From: Hymenobacter ruricola
Lineage (GTDB): Bacteria > Bacteroidota > Bacteroidia > Cytophagales > Hymenobacteraceae
Length of the DNA stretch: 64,000 nt
Direction: 5' to 3'
Assembly: GCF_015694525.1 (NCBI RefSeq)
Contig: NZ_JADQDM010000004.1
Location: 124,001 to 188,000, forward strand
Position numbers and translations under genes: made by a program. This document shows positions 45,801-54,438 of the stretch, piece by piece. Every line of letters begins with the position of its first letter. The stretch's first letter is position 1. The notes below the pieces were generated by a model. The model was not told the origin of the DNA. It ran no database searches and was given only the letters and a program-made list of their open reading frames with translations.

Positions 45801-48058
45801 GAATTGATGCTGACGTACTTCGCGTTTTGGCTGGCGCCTAAGGCAGCACCCACGAAGATGCCGTAAATCCCTGTGCCGGTGCTGCTGGCCACCGTGCCTG
45901 TCAGGCCATAAATGGTGTTGCCGTTCACGGTGGAAATGTTGGCGGTGGCGCCGCTCGTATCCCCGTAGTTGAAGTTGATGCCGAAAAGCGAGCTGGTGCC
46001 GCCGGTGATATTGGTAATGGTGTTGCCGTTGATGATGCCCTGGGGGCCGTTCAGCACGCCCACTACCTGCCTGATGCCATAGAATACCGTGGCTCCCGTG
46101 AGCGTGATGTTGCTAACGGTGTTGCCGGTAATGGTGTGCACAATCGGGGTGGTAGCCGGCGCGTTGCCCGTGTTGCTATACCCATAAAAAGTGGCGCCGG
46201 CGGCTTTGGTCACATTCGTTACCGTGTTGTTGGTGAACGTGATGGTGGCCGTGGGCGTCGAAGCGGCGACGTTCGCGAAATACGCGCTGCCGGAGGTGGC
46301 AAGGGTCTTGTTCGAGTTATCCCAGGTGTTGGCGTTGGCCGTCCAGGTATTCAGCGACCCATCAATCAGAAAGCACTGCACCGGGGCCGAAGAACTCAGG
46401 GTGGCTTCTATGGTGAACGTGTTGTTGCTCGTGGTGAGCGTCAGCCCATTGGCGGAAGCCTGAATGCCCCGAATTTCGGTATTCGAGCCGGAGTTGTTCA
46501 GCGTCAGGGTATTGTTGCTCGCGGTGATAATGCCTGCGGTCCCGTTATCAAAACTAATGCCGCGCAACAACCGAATGGCGGGGCTGCCGCCAGCCGCGTT
46601 GTCCACCGTGTTATACTTCACGGTCAGGTTGTTCTGGTAGCTTCCCCGAATGCCCGCCACGTCCTGGCCCCCCGCAAACGCGTTGAGGTTGCGAAGCAGG
46701 TTGCCGGAACCCGTGCCGCCCACGCCGGGCGTGCCGGCAGTGCTGCCGCCGATGTTGTTGTCCTGGTCGTAATTGGCGTAAGGCGCGGCGTCAACCAGCC
46801 CCAGCAGCGAAATGCCCTGGTTGCAGTTCTCAATGGTGTTGTTGGTGAACGCGTTGCCGGAGTTCTGGGCCGCCACAGTGGCCCCGGTCGCCGCTACGGC
46901 GGTCAGGCTGGCGTTCGTTGAGTTGGCCCCGTAAATGCCCGTGGTGTTGTTGGCGATGGCTTTCGGTTTCTGCAACACAATATTGCAGTTGCGGATGATG
47001 TTGTTCTGGCACCCGTCGGCGGTGGCGCCCGCACCCGTCCGGAACAGGGCGTACCCCATTTCCATCTGCAATGCCTGCGTGCCGTTCGAGGCGGGGTCGT
47101 TTAGGTCAATGCCGTCGAAGGTCACGAAATCGGTGCCGTTCAAGGCCACAATGGCGTCAACCGTAGTGCTGGTAGGGCCCGCCGGCGCAATGATTTTCGG
47201 AGCCGTGCTGCCGGTATTCGAGCGGATGAACGTGACGCGGTTGGTAGCACTGGCGCCGGCAATGGCGTTGAGCACCATTTTCTCGGTGTAGGTGGTGCCG
47301 TCCTTCACCACGAAGGTGGTGGCGCAGGTCACGCCAAAGTTGTTCAGGGCCGTGGCGGCAGCGGAGAAGGAAACAAAGTTGGTGGCCGAGGCCGGCAGCG
47401 TACTGTCGATGGTGTACACCGAGCCGCACAGGCTGCTGACGGAGAACGTGGCCGTGTAGTTGAAGCTGTTGTTGCTGAAGAAGTTGGTGCCCGAGCCGCA
47501 GCCATCGTAGTAGGACTCGGCATACACCTCCAGGGTGTAGTTGCCGGCGGCCAGGCCGGTCAGCACGTTGGCGGTGTTGCCCTGGTTGGTCCACTGCTGG
47601 TCGCCGTTGGTGGGGTTGTTGAGCTCCCCGTCGTAGTTCAGCGTCACCTGCGCGAAGCTGGGCGTGGCGGGCCGGGCCCCGGTAGGGTACACCACGTAGT
47701 TAATCTTGCTGCCCGTCACGTTGGTGCCGTTGCCGGGGCAGGTGCTGTTTTTGAAGGTCTTGAGCTGGCCCCCGCTGAAATTCAGCACGCCGCCGTTGGT
47801 GGCCAGCGCCAGGGTGCCCAGGTTGGTGCCGTTGAACGGGATGTTGGGCGACACCGTCTGCGGGTTCAGGCGGTAATAGGTTTGGTTGGCCGGGTTGCCA
47901 AAATGGAGCACCACGTAGCCTTCGAAAACCCCGGTGTTGGCCCAGGCCCGCGCGGCCGGCAGCAGCACCAGGGCCGCCAGCAGCAAGCCCAGCAGCGGCC
48001 GCCGGAACGCGCGCCGACTGCCAAAAACCCGTGAAAGAGAACGTAAAAAGTGTTGCAT
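42806..48058 (-). CDS. Giant T9SS-exported beta-helix protein C (1750 residues)
   Basis: A basic N-terminus and hydrophobic signal peptide (LLGLLLAALVLLPAARAWA) lead to a beta-rich N-terminal domain different from those of A and B (residues ~41-215). A very long right-handed beta-helix follows (~220-1130; many NNTI, NTV and GNT steps), then a CARDB-like domain, a WxxAxNW-type strand module also seen in the M36 protease (~1270), a fibronectin-like region with WTTATE, and a divergent sorting domain. That domain has APVPFG in place of the usual PNP and ends in KVIKE. Function is probably surface attachment, judged from the architecture. Less related to A and B than they are to each other. Confidence 0.85.
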   Translation of the reverse strand: MQHFLRSLSRVFGSRRAFRRPLLGLLLAALVLLPAARAWANTGVFEGYVVLHFGNPANQTYYRLNPQTVSPNIPFNGTNLGTLALATNGGVLNFSGGQLKTFKNSTCPGNGTNVTGSKINYVVYPTGARPATPSFAQVTLNYDGELNNPTNGDQQWTNQGNTANVLTGLAAGNYTLEVYAESYYDGCGSGTNFFSNNSFNYTATFSVSSLCGSVYTIDSTLPASATNFVSFSAAATALNNFGVTCATTFVVKDGTTYTEKMVLNAIAGASATNRVTFIRSNTGSTAPKIIAPAGPTSTTVDAIVALNGTDFVTFDGIDLNDPASNGTQALQMEMGYALFRTGAGATADGCQNNIIRNCNIVLQKPKAIANNTTGIYGANSTNASLTAVAATGATVAAQNSGNAFTNNTIENCNQGISLLGLVDAAPYANYDQDNNIGGSTAGTPGVGGTGSGNLLRNLNAFAGGQDVAGIRGSYQNNLTVKYNTVDNAAGGSPAIRLLRGISFDNGTAGIITASNNTLTLNNSGSNTEIRGIQASANGLTLTTSNNTFTIEATLSSSAPVQCFLIDGSLNTWTANANTWDNSNKTLATSGSAYFANVAASTPTATITFTNNTVTNVTKAAGATFYGYSNTGNAPATTPIVHTITGNTVSNITLTGATVFYGIRQVVGVLNGPQGIINGNTITNITGGTSSLFGINFNYGDTSGATANISTVNGNTIYGLTGTVASSTGTGIYGIFVGAALGASQNAKYVSINSNNIGTLASPLNNAGPSPVAGVALNASSSLEATVATNNILGLSSSSSGNTVVYGVLIQGGSAVTVDQNTITGLRGGSASTGQLFGIRFNSGTTLTASRNTIASLSHGNGTTGSVSGISVTDGTTVNVARNSVYDLSTSASGSTLSGISLSALSAAVFNVSNNRIADLRAPAATSSTGVTGLGLNATATYNIYYNSIRLTASSTAGAFGSTGIAYPASGLVDLRNNIVINKSVAGATGSTVALRRASGTAGTVPATTNLAGTTNNNIYFVSGTNAYVYGESAAATPTNAQATVGAYKTFIQAGGANTRESNSQAEDVEFVSTDGTSADFLRVKAVPASGLGTRVESGGVAIGGLTDDFETNNVRTGYPLAGQANGGGTGPDIGADEGDFAPPSFDVSLTALTAPLTTQTCFSATQTVTVTLKNEAATDIYFGANPVTLTGTVTGPNGTTTLAPVVVSTGTLAPNATRAVSFVTTADLTAPGTYTISLTAAATRDTNPANNTLAPVIITVSGTTTYTGAAPGDATNWFNAANWTNCVPTSLLDAVIPAGLGANYPSIAAGSARVRTLTLASGARLAQSGGTLSIYGDLVSSTPAANLSLTGGMVSFRGAAPSSTGVAAFYGLTVNLSSATATLTLANDLTVNNTLTMTQGVLSTGANTLTLPTTAALSPAETDLSYVLGRVAVPGRDLSTATAETFGNIGLTLTPDAASAAFPGLTTVVRTTGAVLTGVGASVSIKRNFDIQPTTNAGLSVAMDFAYLDHELNGIPAANLALFKSVSGPAGPWANQRPITAAGNVISKTGITDFSIWTLGNELAPLPVELTAFEATRQGDRAALTWTTATERHNRGFGVQVSTDGRTFRELAFVAGAGSSSTAHRYAYLDDEAGKAGRRYYRLRQQDQDGTTTYSAVRELEFAGAAAALSAAPVPFGAALTFTVRARTAQPATALTFTDATGRVVRALRLDVPAGTSQLPVTDLAALPAGLYLVQAVLDGQLVRIKVIKE

Positions 48059-48255
48059 AGAAAAAAGATGAGGAAAACGAAATGCAGCGCTGACCAGGAA
48101 CTGAAAAGCCCTTCACCAACAAGTTTCTGCCGCAGGCATACCGGGCCGAATTTCAAAGGTCACACTTTGATGAGCGCAAATCAAAGTTTTCCACCATCTA
48201 TCATTGCCCGGCGAATGCTTATGACGAAAGCCCGAAGCCCGCGCGCCGGCGTGGG

Positions 48256-49314
48256 CTATATATCGGCCTTCGCGTTGGGGGCCATGGTCAGCCGGGCCAG
48301 AAAGTGCAGGGCCGACGTGTAGCGGCCGCGCAACTCGCGGTATTGCGCAAACGCCGCGCCGCGGTCGGGGCACAGGGCCAGGCCCTGTTCGGCCAGAAAC
48401 TGGCAGGCGTCGTCGAAGTCGGCCCGGCCGGGGTCTTCCGGGCCTTCGTCGGGCAGCAGGGCGCTGGGCTCGGCGCCGGCTTTAGTGTTGAAAAAGCGGT
48501 ACACGCGGTTCAGGGCCAGGCAGCCGGCCTTGAAGGTGATTTCGGCCTGGCGGGGCCGCGGGCCATCCACGGCGGCAAACAGCAGGGCGGCCGCGTCCAG
48601 AATCAGCCCGCCGGCCGTGACCCAGGAGCGCCCCGGCTGCGGCGAGCGGAAGAACGAGAGAATGGGCAGCGAGGTGTGGCTTTCCTCAATCTCGACAAAC
48701 CACTGCTCCCAGGCCGCCCACTGCGCGTCGTCGTTCTGCACCGAGCCGTCGTGGTTGAGCCAGCCCAGCAGGCAGGCGGCGGTGGGCGGGGTGCCGGCGC
48801 GCAGCTCCAGCAGGGCCACCGTGGTTTCGCGCCGCGCAAATGCCTGGTAGATGGTGGGCAGGTACGAGAGCAGCAGCGTGAGCAGCAGCAGCCCCAGCGC
48901 CGCTTCGGAGTAGGTGAAGGCCGCGATGAAAACGTGGCGGGTATCGGTGGTGCCCAGCGTGGTGAGGGAGCTGCTGCTCAGTTCGTAGCAACGCAGCCAG
49001 CTGCCTTCACCCAGCGCCCAGTACAGGCCGGTGTAGCCCACCCCAACCAGAAACTCCCAGGCCACGGGCAGCGCCACCAGCGCCACGGGCGCGTAGTGCG
49101 CCATAATGCGGTCGCGCCGCTCGTAAGAGTTGGCCAGCTTCGCGGCGAAGTCGAACACGACGCGGATGCCCATGAACACCCACACGTTCAGCCGCACCAC
49201 CTCGTTGCGCGGCAGCACAAACGAGCGAATGGCGGCCGACAGCGTGGTGACGACGAGCATGACGCCGCCCAAGCCAGTCACGATGCGCAAAGCCACAAAC
49301 AGAAAATCCGACAT
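48256..49314 (-). CDS. Membrane protein resembling a two-helix ion channel with an altered filter
   Basis: A 352-residue protein. The N-terminal half has about four membrane segments (near residues 5-28, 40-60, 72-95, 125-150). Between two of them is a pore-loop-like stretch SSSSLTTLGTTDT (filter-like LTTLGTTD at residues 117-124), comparable with the TTVGYGD of potassium channels but with GYG replaced by GTT. The C-terminal half (residues ~160-352) is soluble and contains a WAAWEQWFVEIEESHTSL segment. I would call it channel-like only. It follows the giant genes on the same strand, with no shared function visible. Confidence 0.55.
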   Translation of the reverse strand: MSDFLFVALRIVTGLGGVMLVVTTLSAAIRSFVLPRNEVVRLNVWVFMGIRVVFDFAAKLANSYERRDRIMAHYAPVALVALPVAWEFLVGVGYTGLYWALGEGSWLRCYELSSSSLTTLGTTDTRHVFIAAFTYSEAALGLLLLTLLLSYLPTIYQAFARRETTVALLELRAGTPPTAACLLGWLNHDGSVQNDDAQWAAWEQWFVEIEESHTSLPILSFFRSPQPGRSWVTAGGLILDAAALLFAAVDGPRPRQAEITFKAGCLALNRVYRFFNTKAGAEPSALLPDEGPEDPGRADFDDACQFLAEQGLALCPDRGAAFAQYRELRGRYTSALHFLARLTMAPNAKADI

Positions 49315-49380
49315 ACGCAGGCAAAAGCCCTGATACGGGCAACCGCCACAAACCGCCGGCCGCCCAACGAATTAGCAAAA

Positions 49381-50778
49381 TTAGCGCGGGGCCTGCCGCG
49401 CTTTCCACAGCTCGCGGAACGACTGCGGTGCAATGGCCAGCGCCGCGCGCCGCTTGCTCCAGCCCACCTGGCCCAGCAAGCGGCCGAGGCTCCAGTCCTT
49501 CACCCGGGCGGGCAGCACATCCAGGGCCCAGCGGTGCTGCATGCTCCACTTCCACAGGCCAATGGCTATTTTTTCCTCCGTCGGCGCGTGGCCTTCCTCC
49601 ACGCTCTGCTTGCGGTTGAGCAAGAGCAGGTTGTGCAGCGGAATGCGGACCGGGCACACCGTGGTGCAGGCGCCGCACAGGCTGCTGGCGTAGCTCAGGT
49701 GCTTGTGCTCGGGCAGGCCGCTCAGGTGCGGGCTGATGACCGAGCCGATGGGGCCGGAGTAGGTGGTTTCGTAGGTGTGCCCGCCGATGTTTTTGTACAC
49801 GGGGCACACGTTCAGGCAAGCGCCGCAGCGGATGCAGCGCAGGGCGGCGCGCTTGTCGGGCTGGGCCAGCAGGTTGGTGCGGCCGTTGTCGAGCAGGATG
49901 ACCACCATTTCCTCCGGGCCGTCCGCTTCACTCGCTTGGCGCGGGCCAAAGTACACTGTGTTGTACACCGTCACTTGCTGGCCGGTGCCGCTAGTGCTGA
50001 GCAGGGGCCAGAACAAGTCCAAATCGGTGAGCTGCGGAATCACTTTCTCAATGCCCACAATGGCAATGTGCAGCTTGGGGAAGGTGGCCGATAGCCGGGC
50101 ATTGCCTTCGTTCTCAGTCACGGCGATGGCGCCTTCTTTGGCAATGAGGAAGTTGCCGCCGGTCACGCCCACCTCGGCGCTGGTGTACTTGTTCCGCAGC
50201 AGGTGCCGGGCCGTGAGCACCAGCTGCTGGGCGTCGTCGGTGTGCTCGATGCCCAGGTGCTTCACGAAAATGGCGGCGATGTCGGCCTTGCTCAGGTGCA
50301 TGGCCGGCGTCACAATGTGGTAAGGCCGCTCGCCGTTCAGCTGCACGATGTATTCGCCCAGGTCCGTCTCCACCGACTCGATGCCCTGCGTGGCCAGGTA
50401 CTTGTTGAGGTGGATTTCTTCGGTGGTCATGCTCTTGGCTTTCACCACCGTTTTGGTGTTGCGCGCCGCCGTCAGCTTGCCGATTTCGGCCAGCGCTTCG
50501 GCGGCGTCGCGCGCCCAAATCACCCGGCCGCCGCGGGCCGTGAAGGCAGCTTCGAACTGCAGCAGGTGCTCGTCCAGCTTTTCCAGCACGGTGGCTTTGA
50601 GGTAGGCGCCGCGGTCGCGGGCCAGCTCGTGCTGGTCGTAGAGCTTGAGGCCGGCGCTCACGGCCGCGTCGTACTTGCCGATGTTGAACCGGATTTTGCG
50701 GCGGTGCTCGCGGTCGAAGGCTTTGGTTTCGGCGTCGAGCTGAAACTGCTCGGCTTTGGCTTTGGGGGCGTTGGTCAT
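49381..50778 (-). CDS. lutB: LutB/LldF-family lactate utilisation iron-sulfur protein
   Basis: Part of the LutABC-type oxidation of L-lactate to pyruvate. 465 residues. An N-terminal LUD domain (VVKAKSMTTEEIHLN; VGVTGGNFLIAKEGAIAVTE) is followed by two 4Fe-4S clusters, CIRCGACLNVCPVY near residue 310 and CGACTTVCPV near 360, and a LutB C-terminal helix pair. Length is normal. LutA and LutC genes are not adjacent. Its ATG overlaps the stop codon of the upstream M28 peptidase by four bases (ATGA), so the two are translationally coupled. Confidence 0.88.
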   Translation of the reverse strand: MTNAPKAKAEQFQLDAETKAFDREHRRKIRFNIGKYDAAVSAGLKLYDQHELARDRGAYLKATVLEKLDEHLLQFEAAFTARGGRVIWARDAAEALAEIGKLTAARNTKTVVKAKSMTTEEIHLNKYLATQGIESVETDLGEYIVQLNGERPYHIVTPAMHLSKADIAAIFVKHLGIEHTDDAQQLVLTARHLLRNKYTSAEVGVTGGNFLIAKEGAIAVTENEGNARLSATFPKLHIAIVGIEKVIPQLTDLDLFWPLLSTSGTGQQVTVYNTVYFGPRQASEADGPEEMVVILLDNGRTNLLAQPDKRAALRCIRCGACLNVCPVYKNIGGHTYETTYSGPIGSVISPHLSGLPEHKHLSYASSLCGACTTVCPVRIPLHNLLLLNRKQSVEEGHAPTEEKIAIGLWKWSMQHRWALDVLPARVKDWSLGRLLGQVGWSKRRAALAIAPQSFRELWKARQAPR

Positions 50779-52460
50779 GGCTTGTTGGAATCAACCACGA
50801 TGCGCTGCTCGCGGTTCGCCAGCTCCCAGGCCGTGTGGAACACCAGCTGGGCGCGCTCCGCTAATTTATCGAACTCGATTTTCTCCACGTCGTCGGTGGC
50901 CTTGTGGTAGTCGGCGTGCTCGCCGGTGGTGTAGAAAATGACCGGGATTTTGCGCCGCGCAAAGTTGTAGTGGTCCGAGCGGTAGTAGATGTGCTCCGGC
51001 TCGCCGGGGATATTGAAGCGGTAGTCCAGCTCCAAGTGCGTGTAGTCGCGGTTGGCCGCCTCGTTGATGCGGTGCAGGTCCGACGACAATTTATCCGAAC
51101 CCACAATGCACACGAAATGCTTCTTGGGGCTGTGTTTGCGGTCGGTGCGGCCCACCATGTCAATGTTCAAGTCGGCAATGGTCTGGGCCAGCGGCAGCAC
51201 CGGGTGGGCCGTGTAGTATTCGGAGCCGAAGAGGCCTTCCTCCTCGGCCGTCATGGTAATGAACAGGATGCTGCGCCGCGGCCCGTGGCCTTCTTTTTTG
51301 GCCTGGGCAAACGCCTTTGCCAGCTGCAGCACCGCCACCGTGCCGGAGCCGTCGTCGTCGGCCCCGTTGTAAATGGTGTCGTGTTTCACGCCCAAATGGT
51401 CGTAGTGGGCCGAAATCACCAGCACCTCGTCCTTCTTGTCGCTGCCTTCCAGGAAGCCCAGCACGTTTTCGGTGGTCAGCTGCTCCTGCGCCTGCGGCAA
51501 ATAAAAGGTGGCCGAAGGGGCCCGAAACGCCGGCCGTACCGACTGCCCGGCGGCCTGGCCCAGCGCCTGCACGTAGCCCAGCAGCTCGGGCATGGTGGCG
51601 CCGGCCAGCTGCAGGCCCAGCTCCTGCGAGGTCAAGTACACGCCAATGCCCGGCGGAATGCTCTCGCTCACCGTGTCGACGATGGCCGGGCCGGGGTCGG
51701 GCAGCGAAAAGGCCAGCTCGCTCAGCGACGCGCCAAACTGCTGGCCTTCCTGCCGAAACGCCGCCGTGGGCGCAAACGTGACCAGGAAAATGCTGCGCGC
51801 GCCCTTGGCCTTCGCCAGCGCCGCCTTCCGCAGGCCCGATTCCCAGTAGTCCGCCTTGCGGCCGTAGGGCTTCAGCAGCTGGCGGCCCCGCTCGTCCTGC
51901 GGCGCGCCCATCAGGGCCACCACGTCCTTGCCCGTCACATCCAGCCCGGCGTAATCGGAATACGGCCCCTGCTCCACCCCAAAACCCACAAACACCGGCT
52001 GGGCCGCCGTAGGAACGAGAAACGGCGAAGGCATGGGCCCGTAGCTGAAAAAGTCATTCAGCCACTCGTAGCGCTGGCCGTTCACCTGCACGTAGCCGCC
52101 CGGCGCGGGCGTGCCCCGGGTCAGCGGGAAGTGCTGCAAATACGGACTGTCGCCGCCCGTCACGGGCCCCTGCAGGCCCAGCGCCGCAAACTGCTTCACC
52201 AGAAACTCGGCCGCCAGCTTCTGGCCCGGCTGGCCCGCCTCGCGACCCTGAAAGGCATCGGAAGCCACCACGGTCAGGTTCTGGCGCAGCTCGTCGGGAA
52301 GGATGGTAGCGGCGTAAGTGCGGGCCCAGTCGGTGGGAGCGGGCGTGGCGCTGGGCGCGGCGGCTTTGGTCTTGATTTTGACCTTGGTAGGTGCTTGCTG
52401 AGCCGCGGCGGGCAAGCCGGTGATTAAGGTGAGTTGCCCGAAAAGTAGTAGTGGCTTCAT
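50775..52460 (-). CDS. M28-family peptidase (periplasmic aminopeptidase), copy 1
   Basis: A 561-residue zinc aminopeptidase-type protein. The signal peptide is MKPLLLFGQLTLITGLPAAA. A PA-like domain is inserted before the catalytic core. Metal and catalytic residues are visible: SAHYDHLG (His352), GADDDGSG, the AEEEGLFGSEYY glutamates, NIDMVGR and GEHADYH. About half of its residues match copy 2 at 52630-54324, so these are tandem paralogues. The start at 52460 was chosen for the signal peptide; upstream codons lie in a REP palindrome. No T9SS domain is present, so it acts in the periplasm or stays anchored. Confidence 0.9.
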   Translation of the reverse strand: MKPLLLFGQLTLITGLPAAAQQAPTKVKIKTKAAAPSATPAPTDWARTYAATILPDELRQNLTVVASDAFQGREAGQPGQKLAAEFLVKQFAALGLQGPVTGGDSPYLQHFPLTRGTPAPGGYVQVNGQRYEWLNDFFSYGPMPSPFLVPTAAQPVFVGFGVEQGPYSDYAGLDVTGKDVVALMGAPQDERGRQLLKPYGRKADYWESGLRKAALAKAKGARSIFLVTFAPTAAFRQEGQQFGASLSELAFSLPDPGPAIVDTVSESIPPGIGVYLTSQELGLQLAGATMPELLGYVQALGQAAGQSVRPAFRAPSATFYLPQAQEQLTTENVLGFLEGSDKKDEVLVISAHYDHLGVKHDTIYNGADDDGSGTVAVLQLAKAFAQAKKEGHGPRRSILFITMTAEEEGLFGSEYYTAHPVLPLAQTIADLNIDMVGRTDRKHSPKKHFVCIVGSDKLSSDLHRINEAANRDYTHLELDYRFNIPGEPEHIYYRSDHYNFARRKIPVIFYTTGEHADYHKATDDVEKIEFDKLAERAQLVFHTAWELANREQRIVVDSNKP

Positions 52461-52499
52461 GAAAAGAAGAGCGCAGGAAAGTATAACACGCAATAAACA

Positions 52500-52604
52500 G
52501 AACGTCATGTCGAGCTGGTCGAGACATCTCGCCTGGGGCAGTAATCCATTCAAGTGAGTTACTGCCCCCACGCGAGATGTCTCGACCAGCTCGACATGAC
52601 GTTC
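52500..52604. repeat. REP-like palindrome between the two M28 peptidase genes
   Basis: Arms of 33 bp at 52500-52532 and 52572-52604 are perfect reverse complements (GAACGTCATGTCGAGCTGG at the outside), and inner GGGGCAGTAA/TTACTGCCCC words extend the pairing. Confidence 0.85.
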
Positions 52605-52629
52605 GTGGCTTTTGGCTACTTATTTAGCT

Positions 52630-54324
52630 TTACGGCTTGTTCGAGTCAACGGCGATGCGGCCGTCGCGGTTGGCCAGCTCCCAAGCCAGGTGGAACACCA
52701 GCTGGGCGCGCTTCTCCATTTTCGGAAACTCGATTTTGTCAATTTCGTCGGTTTCCTTGTGGTAGTCGGCGTGCACGCCGTTGAAGAAGAAGGCCACCGG
52801 CACCTTGTTCACCGCGAAGTTATAGTGGTCCGAACGGTAGTAGAAGCGGTTCGGGTCGGCGGGGTCGTCGAAGCGGTAGTCCAGGTCGAGGTGGGTGTAC
52901 TTCTGGTTCTGTTCTTCCTGAATCACCTTCAGCTGCGACGCCAGCTTGTCGGAGCCGATGACGTACACGTAGTCCGGCTTGCCTTCGTGCTCCACGTCGG
53001 TGCGCCCAATCATGTCCACGTTCAAATCTGCCTCCGTCTGGGCCAGCGGGAAAATGGGGTGCTTGGAGTAGTACTCCGAGCCAAACAGGCCCTTTTCCTC
53101 GCCCGTCACGCTCAGGAACAGCAGGCTGCGGCGCGGCCCGTGGCCCTCGGCCTTGGCCTTGGCAAACGCCTCCGCAATGGCAATGATGCCCGAAGTGCCC
53201 GAGCCGTCGTCATCGGCCCCGTTGAACACCTTGCCCTCCTGAATGCCCAAGTGGTCGTGGTGGGCCGAAATCACAATGATGTCTTCCTTCTTATCCGTGC
53301 CTTCGATGAAGCCCAGCGCGTTTTCCGTGTCCAGCGGCGTGCGCTTGCGCTCGGCCTTAATCTGCATCGGCACCACTTTGAAGGCCGGTTTCACGGGCTG
53401 CTTCGTGGCGTTAATTTTGGCCAGGTAGGCCTGCATGGCGGCCTCCTTGGTGCCCAGCACCGCCATGCCCACGGCCGGCGACACGAAGAACGACGGCACC
53501 CGGCTCGGCTTTTCGGTGGTCGGCAGCACCGTCGAAGGGCGCGAGATGTAGGGCGCCATCCGGGCGGCCAGCTTGGCAAAGTTGTCGTTGGGGTTGAAGC
53601 TCACGAAAATGGCCGTGCGGGCGCCTTTCTGGGCGGCCAGCTGGGCTTTGGCGCGGTAGTCGTTGCCCCATTTCGTGGGCGCGCCGTCGGCGCTGAGCAG
53701 GGCTTTGCCGCCGTCGCCGGTGGGCTCGCCCAGCATAATCAGCACGTCCTTGCCCTTCACGTCCACGCCGGCGTAATCGGAGTAGCCCGGCTGCTCAATG
53801 CCGTAGCCCACAAACACCGGCGTCACCGTCGTTACCGTGGCAAAAGGCGAGTCGCCCATGCCGTAGAAATCCACCAGCCACTGGTAGCTGGTTTTGCCCA
53901 CTTTCAGGCTGGCGCCGTCGGCCCAGGTCACCTGCTCCACGTTGAAATGCTGCTGGTAGGGGTCGGAACCCGTGGTCACGGGCCCAGTCAGGCCGGCGTT
54001 TTTGAACTGCGTGGCCACGTAGGCCGCGGCCATGTGCTGGCCTTTCATGCCCGTTTCGCGGCCCTCGTACTCGTCCGAGGCCAGCACCGACAGGTGCGCG
54101 CGCAGGCGCTCGGCGTTCACCAGGTCGGCGTATTTCACGCTCCAGTCTTCTGCGACCGGTGCCACGGGCTGGGTGGCCGGCGCGGCCTGGCCCTCTTTCA
54201 TTTTGGTTTTGGCCGCGGGCGCCGTCACGTTGCCTTTGGTCTTGACTTTGATTTTGCCCTGGGCGTGGGCCGAGGAGGCGCTGGCCAAAGCCAGCAGGGC
54301 AAGCAGCAACGTTTTATTCGTCAT
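52630..54324 (-). CDS. M28-family peptidase (periplasmic aminopeptidase), copy 2
   Basis: A 564-residue paralogue of the downstream gene. Signal peptide LLLALLALASASSAHAQ, a Lys/Ala/Pro-rich linker (KIKVKTKGNVTAPAAKTKM), a PA-like region, then the M28 core. Motifs: SAHHDHLG (His355), GADDDGSG, TGEEKGLFGSEYY, NVDMIGRTD and FNGVHADYH. The C-terminal ends of both copies are almost the same (AQLVFHxAWELANRxxRIxVDSNKP). Substrate unknown; M28 enzymes of this group are usually aminopeptidases or carboxypeptidases. The gene lies between ispF and copy 1, each gap holding a hairpin repeat. Confidence 0.9.
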   Translation of the reverse strand: MTNKTLLLALLALASASSAHAQGKIKVKTKGNVTAPAAKTKMKEGQAAPATQPVAPVAEDWSVKYADLVNAERLRAHLSVLASDEYEGRETGMKGQHMAAAYVATQFKNAGLTGPVTTGSDPYQQHFNVEQVTWADGASLKVGKTSYQWLVDFYGMGDSPFATVTTVTPVFVGYGIEQPGYSDYAGVDVKGKDVLIMLGEPTGDGGKALLSADGAPTKWGNDYRAKAQLAAQKGARTAIFVSFNPNDNFAKLAARMAPYISRPSTVLPTTEKPSRVPSFFVSPAVGMAVLGTKEAAMQAYLAKINATKQPVKPAFKVVPMQIKAERKRTPLDTENALGFIEGTDKKEDIIVISAHHDHLGIQEGKVFNGADDDGSGTSGIIAIAEAFAKAKAEGHGPRRSLLFLSVTGEEKGLFGSEYYSKHPIFPLAQTEADLNVDMIGRTDVEHEGKPDYVYVIGSDKLASQLKVIQEEQNQKYTHLDLDYRFDDPADPNRFYYRSDHYNFAVNKVPVAFFFNGVHADYHKETDEIDKIEFPKMEKRAQLVFHLAWELANRDGRIAVDSNKP

Positions 54325-54352
54325 CAGAAAAGGAAATGGTGGGAGTAGTAAG

Positions 54353-54438
54353 GTAGGGGCGGGGCTTGCCCCCGCCCGTCGTTGAACAAATTCGATAAAT
54401 TGGCGGGAACACCGGACGGGGGCAAGCCCCGCCCCTAC
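54353..54438. repeat. Hairpin repeat overlapping the ispF stop codon
   Basis: GTAGGGGCGGGGCTTGCCCC (54353-54372) and its complement (to 54438) form long arms with a 4-base indel and a ~36-base middle. The TAG stop of ispF (54435-54437, minus strand) is the first triplet inside the outer word GTAGGGG. A distinct family from the GTCATxxxGAGC palindromes. Confidence 0.8.
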
